From positions 78,693-142,692 of the forward strand of contig CAYHGE010000002.1 of NCBI GenBank assembly GCA_964355945.1: DNA of 64,000 bases, in the 5' to 3' direction. This DNA is from CAIVAT01 sp964355945. Lineage in GTDB: Bacteria > Bacteroidota > Bacteroidia > Bacteroidales > FEN-979. The notes below the pieces were generated by a model. That model did not search any database. It was not told the origin of the DNA and saw only the letters and a program-made list of their open reading frames with translations. This document shows, in pieces, positions 46,992 through 55,955 of the stretch; within the stretch, counting starts at the first letter, position 1; every line of letters begins with the position of its first letter. A program made the position numbers and the translations under genes.

Positions 46992-47957
46992 ATGGACAGT
47001 TTTTTCAGCAGTAAAAATATTATTGATGTCGTACTTAAGTGGAAGATTCAGCTTGTTGTTGTCATTATTGCCGCAATCCTCCTTTCTGCCTTGTTTTCAA
47101 GTCCGATATTCATTACACCTCTTTATAAATCCACTTGTCTGCTTTATCCATCCAATGTTTCTCCTTATTCCGATGAAAGCGAAACAGAGCAAAGTGTCGA
47201 AATTTTCCAATCCAGGGATATCAGAGATTCTTTAGTGAAACAGTTTAACCTGGCAAAACACTGGGAACTGGACTCAGCCTACAAGCATTTTGAAAGCACA
47301 CTTAGCTGGATTTATAGTCAACGGGTACATGTCAACAAAACACCCTTTGAAGCCGTTGAAATTGAGATTCTTGATAAGGATCCAATGATGGCGCGCGACC
47401 TGATCAATGCCATGCTTGATGCTTACAACAAAAAGATCAGGGCAATGCACAAACAGAAATTCGGCGAGGTTGTCTCCAACTACAACTATATCATGGGCGT
47501 GAAGAAGGTTTATATGGACTCTTTGAAAACCAGAACACAGGAACTTGGAATGAAATATGGAATTCTTCAGTATGAAGCACAAACCCGCGAAGTGATGCGC
47601 GCATACCTGAGTACCGGCGGAGGTTCTGTCCGTTCGGCCGAGGCAAAGGCGATGAAGAAAAACCTGGAAGAAAATGGTGGTGAAATGCTGGTACTCGGTG
47701 AAATGATCAAGTCCGAATCAGGTACATTCAGTGCGATGAAACTGGATGCAGATCGTGCCCTGCTGGATTACAACCGGGAATATACTTATGTGAATGTACT
47801 TAGCAAGCCTTTTGTTGCCGACAAAAAGGCCTATCCCATCCGCTGGCTTATTGTGGTATTCAGCACCCTGGCTGCCTTCTTTATGGCTGTTCTGATCATT
47901 GGATTGATTGAACGTGGCAAATTCCGCAGCCTGTCAACAGATGGCAATGATGGTTAA
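46992..47957 (+). CDS. chain-length determinant (Wzz-like) protein 2
   Basis: The 321-residue protein shares the layout of its upstream neighbour: KIQLVVVIIAAILLSALFSSPIFITPLYKSTCLLYPSN near the start, FEAVEIEILDKDPMMARDLINAMLDAYNKK in the periplasmic part, and a final KKAYPIRWLIVVFSTLAAFFMAVLIIGLIERG. Both have the SPxFITP..KS block after the first membrane span, so they arose by tandem duplication. They may form a hetero-oligomer. Its 3' end overlaps the next start. Confidence 0.82.
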   Translation: MDSFFSSKNIIDVVLKWKIQLVVVIIAAILLSALFSSPIFITPLYKSTCLLYPSNVSPYSDESETEQSVEIFQSRDIRDSLVKQFNLAKHWELDSAYKHFESTLSWIYSQRVHVNKTPFEAVEIEILDKDPMMARDLINAMLDAYNKKIRAMHKQKFGEVVSNYNYIMGVKKVYMDSLKTRTQELGMKYGILQYEAQTREVMRAYLSTGGGSVRSAEAKAMKKNLEENGGEMLVLGEMIKSESGTFSAMKLDADRALLDYNREYTYVNVLSKPFVADKKAYPIRWLIVVFSTLAAFFMAVLIIGLIERGKFRSLSTDGNDG

Positions 47958-49425
47958 ACTTGCAGAAATAAAAAGCTACCTTACCGGAAGCAATCAAAGG
48001 ATTACCATCCTTTATATGCTGAGTGCGATATTTATTGGATTGAATTGCTATCTGATTTTCCGGGATATCTATTGGTTGCTTTTTTTTCCTCTCTTTCTGA
48101 TAATACTTTACCTCTATTTTTATTCACTTGACAAGGTACTGTTGCTGATTACGGCGCTGACCCCGGTTGCCATTAACATTACTCAGTTTGAATTTAACGT
48201 TGGCGTATCGATGCCTTCAGAACCAATGATGCTGGGAGTTTTGTTGATCTTTATCATCAAATTATTTTATAGCAACGAGGTTGAGAAAAAAATATGGGGT
48301 CATCCATTAACAATTGTGATTGGTCTCCAACTGATGTGGATGCTGATCACAAGCATGACCAGTGATTTGCCACTTGTGTCCTTCAAACATTTGCTTGCAC
48401 GCCTCTGGTTTGTCGTTCCTTTCTTTATCCTTGGAATCCAACTTTTTCGTAAAAGGTCGAATATCAGGCTTTTCATTTGGTTTTACACGATCCCTCTAAT
48501 TGGCGTGATCGCATATACCACCTACAATCACTCATTGTGGGGATTTGATGAGAAGGCCGGCCATTGGGTTATGGAACCTTTTTACAATGACCATACCGCT
48601 TATGGTGTGATTTTAGCACTCTATATTCCGATATTTTTTGGGTTCACTTTCAGTAAGGTCTATTCAAAGACAACCCGGTTTTTCTCATTCCTGGTACTTG
48701 CCATATTGCTGATGGCGCTCGTTCTTTCTTACAGTCGAGCTGCATGGATCAGCCTTGCATTTGCGGTAGGTGTGCTGTTTATTGTTCTCTTCAAAATTAA
48801 ATTCAAATGGATCCTTTTTGTTTCAACCATTTTTGGTATTCTTTTTTATCTGTTTTCATTTCAGATACTTGACCGTCTTGAGAAAAACCGGCAAGGTCCA
48901 TCAGCCAATTTCGTTGAGCACCTCCGATCCATTTTAAATATTTCAACGGATAATTCCAACCTTGAACGCATTAACCGCTGGCAATCTGCATTAAGGATGT
49001 TCGAAGACAGGCCGGTATTCGGTTATGGTCCGGGAACATACCAGTTTGAATATGCACCTTTCCAGCGAGCCAAAGAGAAGACACTGATCAGTACAAATGC
49101 TGGCGACAAAGGAAACGCTCACAGCGAGTATATAGGCCCACTTGCTGAGCAGGGATTGCCCGGGATGATACTGGTGTTTGTTTTGATAGGAACATTCATT
49201 GTGGCGGCCATGCGTGTGTACCGGAATTCCATCGATCCGGAAGTCAAAATGCTGAGTCTCTCACTCATGCTGGCACTGCTAACCTACTTTATGCACGGAA
49301 CCATGAATAATTTCCTGGATACGGATAAAGCATCTGTTCCGGTTTGGGGATTTATGGCAGCCATTGTTGCACTCGATATTTATTCGGGAGAAGGTAAGGT
49401 TGCTGACATTAAACGTGACACGTGA
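47941..49425 (+). CDS. O-antigen ligase/polymerase family membrane protein
   Basis: From ATG 47941 (ATGs at 47947 and 47950 also possible) the protein has about 494 residues and about 12 membrane segments. The Wzy/WaaL family block SYSRAAWISLAFAVGVLFIVLF and the large periplasmic loop with NLERINRWQSALRMFEDRPVFGYGPGTYQFEY and NAHSEYIGPLAEQGLPGMILVFVLIG identify the O-antigen ligase superfamily. Polymerase or ligase cannot be told apart from the sequence. The start overlaps the Wzz-2 stop by 17 bases. The last residues IKRDT and the TGA stop are encoded by the 7-nt array 49415-49449. Confidence 0.85.
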   Translation: MAMMVKLAEIKSYLTGSNQRITILYMLSAIFIGLNCYLIFRDIYWLLFFPLFLIILYLYFYSLDKVLLLITALTPVAINITQFEFNVGVSMPSEPMMLGVLLIFIIKLFYSNEVEKKIWGHPLTIVIGLQLMWMLITSMTSDLPLVSFKHLLARLWFVVPFFILGIQLFRKRSNIRLFIWFYTIPLIGVIAYTTYNHSLWGFDEKAGHWVMEPFYNDHTAYGVILALYIPIFFGFTFSKVYSKTTRFFSFLVLAILLMALVLSYSRAAWISLAFAVGVLFIVLFKIKFKWILFVSTIFGILFYLFSFQILDRLEKNRQGPSANFVEHLRSILNISTDNSNLERINRWQSALRMFEDRPVFGYGPGTYQFEYAPFQRAKEKTLISTNAGDKGNAHSEYIGPLAEQGLPGMILVFVLIGTFIVAAMRVYRNSIDPEVKMLSLSLMLALLTYFMHGTMNNFLDTDKASVPVWGFMAAIVALDIYSGEGKVADIKRDT

Positions 49426-49449
49426 CAGGTGACCGGTGACAGGTGAGAG
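49415..49449. repeat. 7-nt short tandem array, GTGACAG type, containing a stop codon
   Basis: GTGACAC, GTGACAG, GTGACCG, GTGACAG, GTGAGAG in register. The TGA stop of the O-antigen ligase gene (49423-49425) lies in the second unit, so the array forms the protein's C-terminal residues and its stop. Confidence 0.85.
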
Positions 49450-49479
49450 TTGTCTTATCTCTTGGGTGAAATATAGAAA

Positions 49480-50409
49480 CTATCTTAATTTGCTAAGAAT
49501 ATCCGGGAGCATCTTCAGTGCTGCGACTTCACGCCATTTTTTCCTTGCTTCTATTGCCGGCACGCCCCAATATGTTTTGCCTCCTTCAAGTGACTTTTCT
49601 GTGCCTGAACCTGCAAGTACCACAGCACCTTTACCGATTACCAGGTCTTTATTAACCAAAACACTTGCCCAGAGTATTACATCATCTTCGATCCTGGTTA
49701 CACCGGCAATGGCGCAAAATGCTCCAATAAGGCAATTTTTCCCGATATAGGTATCGTGACCAACCTGAACATGGTTGTCAAATTTAGTCCCGCGTGAAAT
49801 GACGGTATCGCCCGAAACGCCTTTGTCTATGGTCGTATTTGCCCCGATTTCAACATGATCTTCAAGTACTGCCCGACCACAGGACTCCAGTTTCTTATAA
49901 CCATCAGGCCGTTTCTGGTAATAGTAGGCATCTGCTCCTATAACTGCCCCTGAATGTATGATTACATGGTTTCCAATAACCGAATGGTCGTAAATGCTGG
50001 CATTGGCATGGATAATACAGTTTTCACCGATTGTTACATGGTTTCCGACAAAAGCCCCTGGCTGAATTACAGTTCCATTTCCGATTACTGCGCTTGGACT
50101 GACTGCAGAGACAGCCTTTTCAAACGGTCGGAAATGGATGGCAAGTGAAACATAGTCGTCGAACGGCTTTTCGCTGATAAGCAGTGTTTTCCCTGGTGGA
50201 CACTCCACCTCTTTGTTGATGATAATTGTCGTGGCATTTGAATCCAATGCTTTCGAATAATATTTTGGATGATCAACAAATGTGAGGTCACCGGCTTCGA
50301 CCATGTGGATCTCATTCATCCCTGTTACCAGGAAATCAGAATCACCAACAGGCTTTGCCTTCAGGATTGCGGCAATCTCAGACAACTTTAGTGCAGAAGG
50401 AAATTTCAT
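49480..50409 (-). CDS. LpxD-like UDP-3-O-acyl-glucosamine N-acyltransferase, second copy
   Basis: The 309-residue protein has an LpxD N-terminal domain (LKLSEIAAILKAKPVGDSDFLVTGMNEIHMVEAGDLTFVDHPKYYSKAL) followed by left-handed beta-helix hexapeptide repeats (VIGNGTVIQPGAFVGNHVTIGENCIIHANASIYDHSVIGNHVIIHSGAVIGADAYYYQ) and QVGHDTYIGKNCLIGAFCAIAG with the presumed catalytic histidine. It differs from the lpxD at 54761 (344 residues, closer to standard). As I recall, a second LpxD-like gene next to efp is common in Bacteroidota; its acyl donor or acceptor may differ. It lies 67 bases after efp. Confidence 0.85.
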   Translation of the reverse strand: MKFPSALKLSEIAAILKAKPVGDSDFLVTGMNEIHMVEAGDLTFVDHPKYYSKALDSNATTIIINKEVECPPGKTLLISEKPFDDYVSLAIHFRPFEKAVSAVSPSAVIGNGTVIQPGAFVGNHVTIGENCIIHANASIYDHSVIGNHVIIHSGAVIGADAYYYQKRPDGYKKLESCGRAVLEDHVEIGANTTIDKGVSGDTVISRGTKFDNHVQVGHDTYIGKNCLIGAFCAIAGVTRIEDDVILWASVLVNKDLVIGKGAVVLAGSGTEKSLEGGKTYWGVPAIEARKKWREVAALKMLPDILSKLR

Positions 50410-50448
50410 TTATCAGAATTTAATTCACAAAACACAGCCCAAATGCAA

Positions 50449-50476
50449 CAGTATTCGATATTCAATATTCGATATT
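50449..50476. repeat. 7-nt short tandem array, CGATATT type
   Basis: CAGTATT, CGATATT, CAATATT, CGATATT end on the base before the efp stop codon (complement of 50477-50479). Its complement is GAATATC/GAATATT, the unit of 22123-22171. Confidence 0.85.
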
Positions 50477-51043
50477 CTAAACCTTCACCCGCTCAGAATA
50501 ATCACCGGTACGTGTATCAACTTTGATTGTTTCACCTTCGCCGATAAAGAGGGGTACTTTAACAATGGCACCAGTTTCAACAGTGCTGTCTTTGAGGGTG
50601 TTGGTGGCTGTGTTGCCCCTCATTCCGGGTTCGGTATAGATTATTTTCAGAATCACAAATGGAGGAAGTTCACAGGTGAGGGCTGTTTCAGTATCTGCAT
50701 GAAAAAGTATTTCAACCTCCTGACCTTCTTTTAAAAACTGGGGAGCATTGATGATGGTATCAGGAAGGTAAATCTGTTCAAAAGTCTCTGTATGCATGAA
50801 ATGATAGTCAGAATTCTCCTTGAAAAGATACTGGTACTTTCTGCGCTCCACCCGGGCAATTTCCAACTTGGCTCCTGAATCGAATGTGTTGGCAATTACG
50901 CGCCCGTGTTTCAGGCTTTTTAATTTTGTTCGAATGAAAGCGGGACCTTTGCCAGGTTTTACATGCTGAAATTCGACGATGCTGTATAAGTCATTGTTAA
51001 ATTCAATGACAAGACCATTTCTGATATCCGCTGTTGTAGCCAT
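50477..51043 (-). CDS. efp: translation elongation factor P
   Basis: EF-P relieves ribosomes stalled at polyproline. The 188-residue protein has three OB-like domains: DIRNGLVIEFNNDLYSIVEFQHVKPGKGPAFIRTKLKS, with the modification loop KPGKGPA (Lys32-34 region), the central QEVEILFHADTETALTCELPPFVILKI, and the C-terminal TNTLKDSTVETGAIVKVPLFIGEGETIKVDTRTGDYSERV, the family signature. The start is ATG 51043 with a promoter box upstream. A 7-nt array touches its stop. Confidence 0.97.
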   Translation of the reverse strand: MATTADIRNGLVIEFNNDLYSIVEFQHVKPGKGPAFIRTKLKSLKHGRVIANTFDSGAKLEIARVERRKYQYLFKENSDYHFMHTETFEQIYLPDTIINAPQFLKEGQEVEILFHADTETALTCELPPFVILKIIYTEPGMRGNTATNTLKDSTVETGAIVKVPLFIGEGETIKVDTRTGDYSERVKV

Positions 51044-51078
51044 AAAAATATTTTGATAATTGATTTTAAAAAGGGCTG

Positions 51079-51086
51079 CAAAAATA
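51079..51086 (-). promoter_or_regulatory. efp -7 box TATTTTTG
   Basis: The complement of CAAAAATA is TATTTTTG, exact TAnnTTTG, 35 bases before the efp ATG. Confidence 0.6.
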
Positions 51087-51111
51087 GTTAAAAATCTTGG
51101 ATTAAATGTCT

Positions 51112-51119
51112 TATTTTTG
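51112..51119 (+). promoter_or_regulatory. methyltransferase gene -7 box TATTTTTG
   Basis: TATTTTTG, an exact match, lies 33 bases before ATG 51153, back to back with the efp box 25 bases away. Confidence 0.55.
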
Positions 51120-51152
51120 CGGCTGCATTGAAAAAATGGTTCTTACCTGCTG

Positions 51153-51875
51153 ATGAAACAACTTCTTAAACGAATCTTTTTATTCTTCCATATTGCGTTA
51201 ACCCGCAACCAGAAATACGATGCCTATTCTTTAAAAATAATCGAACGGAGCCTGAAGCCGGATTCCAATTGTATCGACATAGGTTGTCATAAAGGTGAAA
51301 TCCTTGATCAGATGATCAAAGGAGCACCAAGGGGGATTAAATTCGGGTTTGAACCGATTCCTGAACTATTTCAGGAACTGACGTCGAAATATGCTGCTGA
51401 TCCAAACGTGAACATTTATCCCACTGCACTTTACGATCACACAGGTACCACTACATTTCAACATGTTGTCAATGCCCCGGCTTACAGTGGCATTAAGAAA
51501 CGCAAATACGATGGCAAGCATGTGGAAATCAATCAGATTAATGTTGAAACAGGTTTGCTTGACAATTTTATCCCGGGCGACATGAAGATCGATCTTCTGA
51601 AAATAGATGTGGAAGGGGCAGAATTCAAGGTGATGAAAGGTGGTATGGAGACCCTAAAGCGCTGTAAACCGGTTATTATCTTTGAATTTGGCCTTGGTGC
51701 AGCCGATTTTTATAATTCTAATCCCGCTGAATTATTTGCATTTGTTAACCGGGATTGCGGAATGTACATTTCAACACTCAAGGGCTACCTTGACAAAGCA
51801 CAATCACTCACAGAATCACAGTTTTGTTCGATGTTTGAAAAAGGAAGTGAATATTATTTTGTGGGGCACCCATAG
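51153..51875 (+). CDS. FkbM family methyltransferase
   Basis: The 240-residue protein is a class I SAM methyltransferase of the FkbM type. Motifs are DSNCIDIGCHKGEILDQMIKGAP (SAM loop), KFGFEPIPELFQELTSKY (acidic residue binding the ribose), NQINVETGLLDNFIPGDMKIDLLKIDVEGAEFKVMKGG and RCKPVIIFEFGLGAADFY. Many relatives O-methylate sugars or polyketides. It sits alone on the plus strand among lipid A genes, so a role in modifying a surface glycan is possible but unproven. Confidence 0.88.
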   Translation: MKQLLKRIFLFFHIALTRNQKYDAYSLKIIERSLKPDSNCIDIGCHKGEILDQMIKGAPRGIKFGFEPIPELFQELTSKYAADPNVNIYPTALYDHTGTTTFQHVVNAPAYSGIKKRKYDGKHVEINQINVETGLLDNFIPGDMKIDLLKIDVEGAEFKVMKGGMETLKRCKPVIIFEFGLGAADFYNSNPAELFAFVNRDCGMYISTLKGYLDKAQSLTESQFCSMFEKGSEYYFVGHP

Positions 51876-51907
51876 CGTTTATTGCCTGTCAAACATTCGC
51901 TGTCTCA

Positions 51908-52528
51908 TTACTTAAAATCCTCAATTTGTAATGTGCTGCTTGCAAATGCCGACTCGGTCTGATGGAGATTTGAGCAAACAATGACCGTCCGGTTGCCTGC
52001 GAATTTGCCGATCAGTTTCAGGTACCATTCAATCCCTGCTTTATCAAGGTTCATCGTGGGCTCATCGAGCAGTAGCATGGGAACATCGCTGAGGATCGCC
52101 ACCACCAGCTTTACACGCTGTTTCATTCCTGATGAAAACTGACGGATTTGCTTGTGCTTCATGGCTGGAAATTCAAGCAAATCTGTCACGGATGAAATGT
52201 CATGCCCCTTGAGGTATTGCTTGAATGAAAAGTGAAAATTCAGCATCTCCTGTAAGGTGAAATCTTCAATAAGTTCGAGGTAAGGAGCAACCATTGTCAG
52301 ATGCCTGAAAATCTCTTCGCCATGGATTTCGCGATCACCCAGAGTATAAATTATTTTTCCTTCAGTAGGATGCAGGTTCCCCGCAACAACCTGTAAAAGA
52401 GTGGATTTCCCTGAGCCATTGCGTCCCAGAATGGCGGAAGCCGTACGTTCTTCAAAGGAAAAAGATACATTACGGAAAATCCATTCCGTGTTGAACTTCT
52501 TCCCGATCTGATCAAGTTGAATTTTCAT
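51908..52528 (-). CDS. ABC transporter ATP-binding protein
   Basis: The 206-residue ATPase has all ABC motifs: Walker A ILGRNGSGKSTLLQVVAGN, signature FSSGMKQRVKLVVAIL, Walker B PMLLLDEPTMNLDKAGIEWYLKLIG and a switch region VIVCSNLHQTESAF (Asn-Leu-His). It is a single half-size ATPase with no permease beside it. The short form resembles CcmA-like or Bacteroidota single-gene ATPases of unknown partner. It lies 48 bases after lpxA on the same strand. Confidence 0.9.
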   Translation of the reverse strand: MKIQLDQIGKKFNTEWIFRNVSFSFEERTASAILGRNGSGKSTLLQVVAGNLHPTEGKIIYTLGDREIHGEEIFRHLTMVAPYLELIEDFTLQEMLNFHFSFKQYLKGHDISSVTDLLEFPAMKHKQIRQFSSGMKQRVKLVVAILSDVPMLLLDEPTMNLDKAGIEWYLKLIGKFAGNRTVIVCSNLHQTESAFASSTLQIEDFK

Positions 52529-52576
52529 TATGCTGGTTTGCCGGGAATTTCTGGCGAAACGATCTTTGTTATGGGG

Positions 52577-53368
52577 TTATTTTTCCCTCATTCTGGAATA
52601 ACCTTTCATTATTCCACGACTTGAATTGGCAATAAACGATAGGATTTCATCACGCTCGGGCGTGGCCTCCACCTTGGCCTCGATGATTTCCACAGCTTGA
52701 GAAACATTATACCCTTTGATGAAGATGATCCGGTAGATTTCCTGAATTTTGTTGATCACCTCCGAACTGAATCCTCTTCTGCGCAAGCCAATTGAATTAA
52801 CACCGACATAAGAAAGTGGATCCCGCGCTGCCTTCGTATAGGGTGGAACATCTTTGCCCACACCAGACCCTCCGGCAATGATTGAATGAGTGCCGATATG
52901 ACAAAACTGATGTACAGGCACCATCCCTCCGATGATAGCCCAGTCGTCAACTATAACGTGGCCGGCAAGCATGGCTGCATTCGCCAGAATAACATTGTTC
53001 CCGATGACACAATCATGAGCAACATGAACATAAGCCATCAGCAGGGTATTGTCACCAACCACTGTTTCGTAGCTGGCCTTAGTTCCACGGTTGATTGTTG
53101 CAAATTCACGAATTGTTACATTGTTGCCGATCCTTACAATAGTTTCTTCACCGGCGAATTTCAGGTCCTGCGGAATAGCTGAAATGACAGCACCCGGAAA
53201 TATTTTACAATTTTTTCCAATACGGGCACCCTCCATGATGGTCACGTTTGAACCAATCCAGGTTCCTTCCTCGATGATTACATTTTTATCAATGGAAACA
53301 AAGGGCTCAATAACTACATTTGCAGCTACTTTTGCCTGAGGGTTTACATAAGCTAATGGTTGATTCAT
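52577..53368 (-). CDS. lpxA: acyl-ACP--UDP-N-acetylglucosamine O-acyltransferase
   Basis: LpxA starts lipid A synthesis by 3-O-acylating UDP-GlcNAc. The 263-residue protein begins MNQPLAYVNPQAKVAANVVIEPFVSIDKNVIIEEGTWIGSNVTI, beta-helix hexapeptides, and has YVHVAHDCVIGNNVILANAAMLAGHVIVDDWAIIGGMVPVHQFCHIG (catalytic His in AHD) and a helical C-terminal domain ending SSRGIMKGYSRMREK. It lies 8 bases after lpxC-fabZ. Confidence 0.95.
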   Translation of the reverse strand: MNQPLAYVNPQAKVAANVVIEPFVSIDKNVIIEEGTWIGSNVTIMEGARIGKNCKIFPGAVISAIPQDLKFAGEETIVRIGNNVTIREFATINRGTKASYETVVGDNTLLMAYVHVAHDCVIGNNVILANAAMLAGHVIVDDWAIIGGMVPVHQFCHIGTHSIIAGGSGVGKDVPPYTKAARDPLSYVGVNSIGLRRRGFSSEVINKIQEIYRIIFIKGYNVSQAVEIIEAKVEATPERDEILSFIANSSRGIMKGYSRMREK

Positions 53369-53376
53369 AGTCGGTT

Positions 53377-54768
53377 TTATTTACGTTGGAGCTGTGCCAT
53401 CATCTCTGCTTCCATCACAACTTTGTTGCCAACATAAGCAACACCTTTCATGCTGATTAACCCACGCCGCATCGGGCCGTTGAATTGACAGAAGAATACA
53501 AGTGTATCGCCCGGAACTACTTTATGACGGAATTTAACATGGTCTATCTTTACGAAAAGAGTAAGGTAATTATGTGGATCTTCGAGGGTGCTCAGGGCGA
53601 GGATGCCTCCATTCTGAGCCAACGCTTCAATAAGCAACACCCCGGGCATAACCGGTTCCTCAGGAAAATGTCCTACGAAAAAAGCTTCATTGATGGTGAC
53701 ATTTTTCACGCCGACCACATAATCGGTGCCCATCTCAATGATCTTGTCAATAAAGAGAAATGGCGGCCTGTGTGGCAGTAGATTTTTGATCTGATTAATG
53801 TTGTACAGTGGGGGCTTATTGGGATCGAAGGTGGGCACATTTTCTGTATGACGCACCTTTATTAACTGCTTTTTAATAAGTTTGGCAAACTGAACATTCG
53901 AATAGTGCCCCGGCCGGGTCGCAATAATATGCCCTTTGATTGGCATTCCCACCAGGGCAAGGTCGCCAACAATGTCTAACAATTTATGCCTGGCGGGCTC
54001 ATTGGGATATCGCAATTCAAGGTTGTTGAGAATACCCTCTTTCAATACCTCCACTTTGGGTTTGTTAAAGAGATGTGCGAGATGATCAAGTTCCGTTCTT
54101 GACATTTCTCGGTCAACAAAAACAATGGCATTGCTGAGGTCGCCCCCCTTGATCAGGTTGTTGTTCAGAAGGTATTCAAGTTCATGAAGAAATACAAAAG
54201 TTCGGCAAGATGAAAAGTCCTGTTCAAACTGGCTAAGGTCGGTAAGCGTGGCATTTTGCGACTGGAGCACCTTTGATTCATAATCGATCATCACTGAAAC
54301 TCTGAATTCACTCGAGGGGATGGCAATCATCTCCACCTTTTTTTCAGCGTTCAGGTAGGTGATGTTGGATGTGATCTCGAAATACTGCCGCAAGGCTTTT
54401 TGTTCAACAATTCCGACAGAATTAATCGCTTCCACATAATATCTTGAACTGCCGTCAAGAATAGGGGTCTCAGACTGGTTAAGCTCAATGATGGCATTGT
54501 CAATTCTTAGTCCTGCCAGGGCTGCAAGTACATGTTCAACCGTATCGATGCGCACACCGTCCTGCTCAATACTGGTGCCCCGGGAAGTGTCAACAACATG
54601 CTCAACATCAGCATCAACAAGTGTTTCTGAAGTGAGATCAACTCTGCGAAACTTGTATCCATAATTTTCCGGTGCAGGCTTGATGGTCAGCACCACTTCA
54701 TTACCTGTATGTAAACCAACCCCGGTAATGCTCACCGGTGCCTTTATCGTTCTCTGTTTTTCACTCAT
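53377..54768 (-). CDS. lpxC-fabZ: bifunctional LpxC deacetylase / FabZ dehydratase
   Basis: The 463-residue protein fuses LpxC (1-300) and FabZ (about 315-463), the usual Bacteroidota arrangement. The LpxC part has TIKAPVSITGVGLHTGNEVVLTIKPAPENYG, IDTVEHVLAALAGLRIDNAIIELN (zinc His), FVFLHELEYLLNNNLIKGGDLSNAIVF and HKLLDIVGDLALVGMPIKGHI (zinc His, Asp). The FabZ part has IKNLLPHRPPFLFIDKIIEMG, HFPEEPVMPGVLLIEALAQNGGIL (catalytic His and Glu) and HVKFRHKVVPGDTLVF. It overlaps lpxD by 8 bases. Confidence 0.97.
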   Translation of the reverse strand: MSEKQRTIKAPVSITGVGLHTGNEVVLTIKPAPENYGYKFRRVDLTSETLVDADVEHVVDTSRGTSIEQDGVRIDTVEHVLAALAGLRIDNAIIELNQSETPILDGSSRYYVEAINSVGIVEQKALRQYFEITSNITYLNAEKKVEMIAIPSSEFRVSVMIDYESKVLQSQNATLTDLSQFEQDFSSCRTFVFLHELEYLLNNNLIKGGDLSNAIVFVDREMSRTELDHLAHLFNKPKVEVLKEGILNNLELRYPNEPARHKLLDIVGDLALVGMPIKGHIIATRPGHYSNVQFAKLIKKQLIKVRHTENVPTFDPNKPPLYNINQIKNLLPHRPPFLFIDKIIEMGTDYVVGVKNVTINEAFFVGHFPEEPVMPGVLLIEALAQNGGILALSTLEDPHNYLTLFVKIDHVKFRHKVVPGDTLVFFCQFNGPMRRGLISMKGVAYVGNKVVMEAEMMAQLQRK

Positions 54769-55795
54769 CTGATTTCTTCAATTGTTTTTCGATGGAATAC
54801 ACCTTTCTGACGATTTCATCGAAATTACGCCAGTGGATAAAATTGCGCCTGGCCTTGTTGATTTCAATGGCCGGAGCGCCAAGCATGATTGCTCCGTCCT
54901 GTAATATACTTGCTTCTATACCGGACCCGGCTCCGATTTTCACATTATCAGCAATGGTGATGTGACCGACAATGCCGACCTGCCCGCCTATCATGCAGTT
55001 TTTGCCGATCTTAGTAGATCCGCTGATCCCTGTCTGAGCTGCAATAACGGTGTTTTCACCGATTTCTGCGTTATGTCCGACCTGGATCAGGTTGTCAAGT
55101 TTTACCCCTCTTCGGATGATGGTCGAACCCAGGGTTGCACGGTCAATGGTCGTGTTGGAGCCAATCTCGACATAGTCTTCAAGAATAACATTACCCAGCT
55201 GCGGAATCTTCTGATAGTTGCTACCGGCAACCGGAGCAAACCCGAATCCATCGGAGCCAATCACCACTCCGGAATGAAGGGTGCAGTAGGCACCGATTAA
55301 ACAATCATGATATACTTTAACTCCCGGGTAAATTATTGTATTGTCTCCGATGGTTACATTGTTTCCAATAAAAACCTGGGAATGAATTATTACGTTTTTA
55401 CCGATTACTGCATTTTTCCTGATAACCGCAAACTCTCCAACCGACACATTTGCGTCAAGTCGGGCAGATATGTCAACAACTGCATGTTCTGATATTCCTG
55501 TGTTACCTGACTTTGACTGGTCAAACATTTCAAGCAGTGTGGCAAAGGAGGAGTAGGCATCTGCAACGCGGATGAGGGTACCGCGTACCTCTTGCGATGC
55601 GACGAAATCCTGATTGACCACGATCACTGAGGCCAGTGTTGTGTAAATGAATGGTGTGTACCTGGGGTTTGCCAGAAAAGTGAGTGTGCCTGGTTTACCT
55701 TCATCAATTTTTGACAGGTTAAAAACCTTCTCTTCAGGGTTTCCTTCAATGGTACCGTGCAAAAATCCGGCAATCTGGGCAGCTGTGAATTCCAT
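54761..55795 (-). CDS. lpxD: UDP-3-O-(3-hydroxyacyl)glucosamine N-acyltransferase
   Basis: The 344-residue LpxD has the N-terminal uridine-binding domain (MEFTAAQIAGFLHGTIEGNPEEKVFNLSKIDEGKPGTLTFLANPRYTPFIYTTLASVIVVNQDF), hexapeptide repeats (VIGKNVIIHSQVFIGNNVTIGDNTIIYPGVKVYHDCLIGAYCTLHSGVVIGSDGFGFAP) and QVGHNAEIGENTVIAAQTGISGSTKIG with the catalytic histidine. It leads the run lpxD, lpxC-fabZ, lpxA. Just upstream is the HD phosphohydrolase gene often found here in Bacteroidota. Confidence 0.96.
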   Translation of the reverse strand: MEFTAAQIAGFLHGTIEGNPEEKVFNLSKIDEGKPGTLTFLANPRYTPFIYTTLASVIVVNQDFVASQEVRGTLIRVADAYSSFATLLEMFDQSKSGNTGISEHAVVDISARLDANVSVGEFAVIRKNAVIGKNVIIHSQVFIGNNVTIGDNTIIYPGVKVYHDCLIGAYCTLHSGVVIGSDGFGFAPVAGSNYQKIPQLGNVILEDYVEIGSNTTIDRATLGSTIIRRGVKLDNLIQVGHNAEIGENTVIAAQTGISGSTKIGKNCMIGGQVGIVGHITIADNVKIGAGSGIEASILQDGAIMLGAPAIEINKARRNFIHWRNFDEIVRKVYSIEKQLKKSDE

Positions 55796-55955
55796 TAATG
55801 AATGTTGGTGATTCTTTTATTATCAAACGTGGCGCAATTTACCAAATATTTCATTATCCCTGCAAGAAAACTTATTAACAGTCTGTCTGTCAGTATTATA
55901 AAAAAAAATACAAGAAGTGTTTGTAATTCTTAATTCTTCATTTCATTCATTTATC

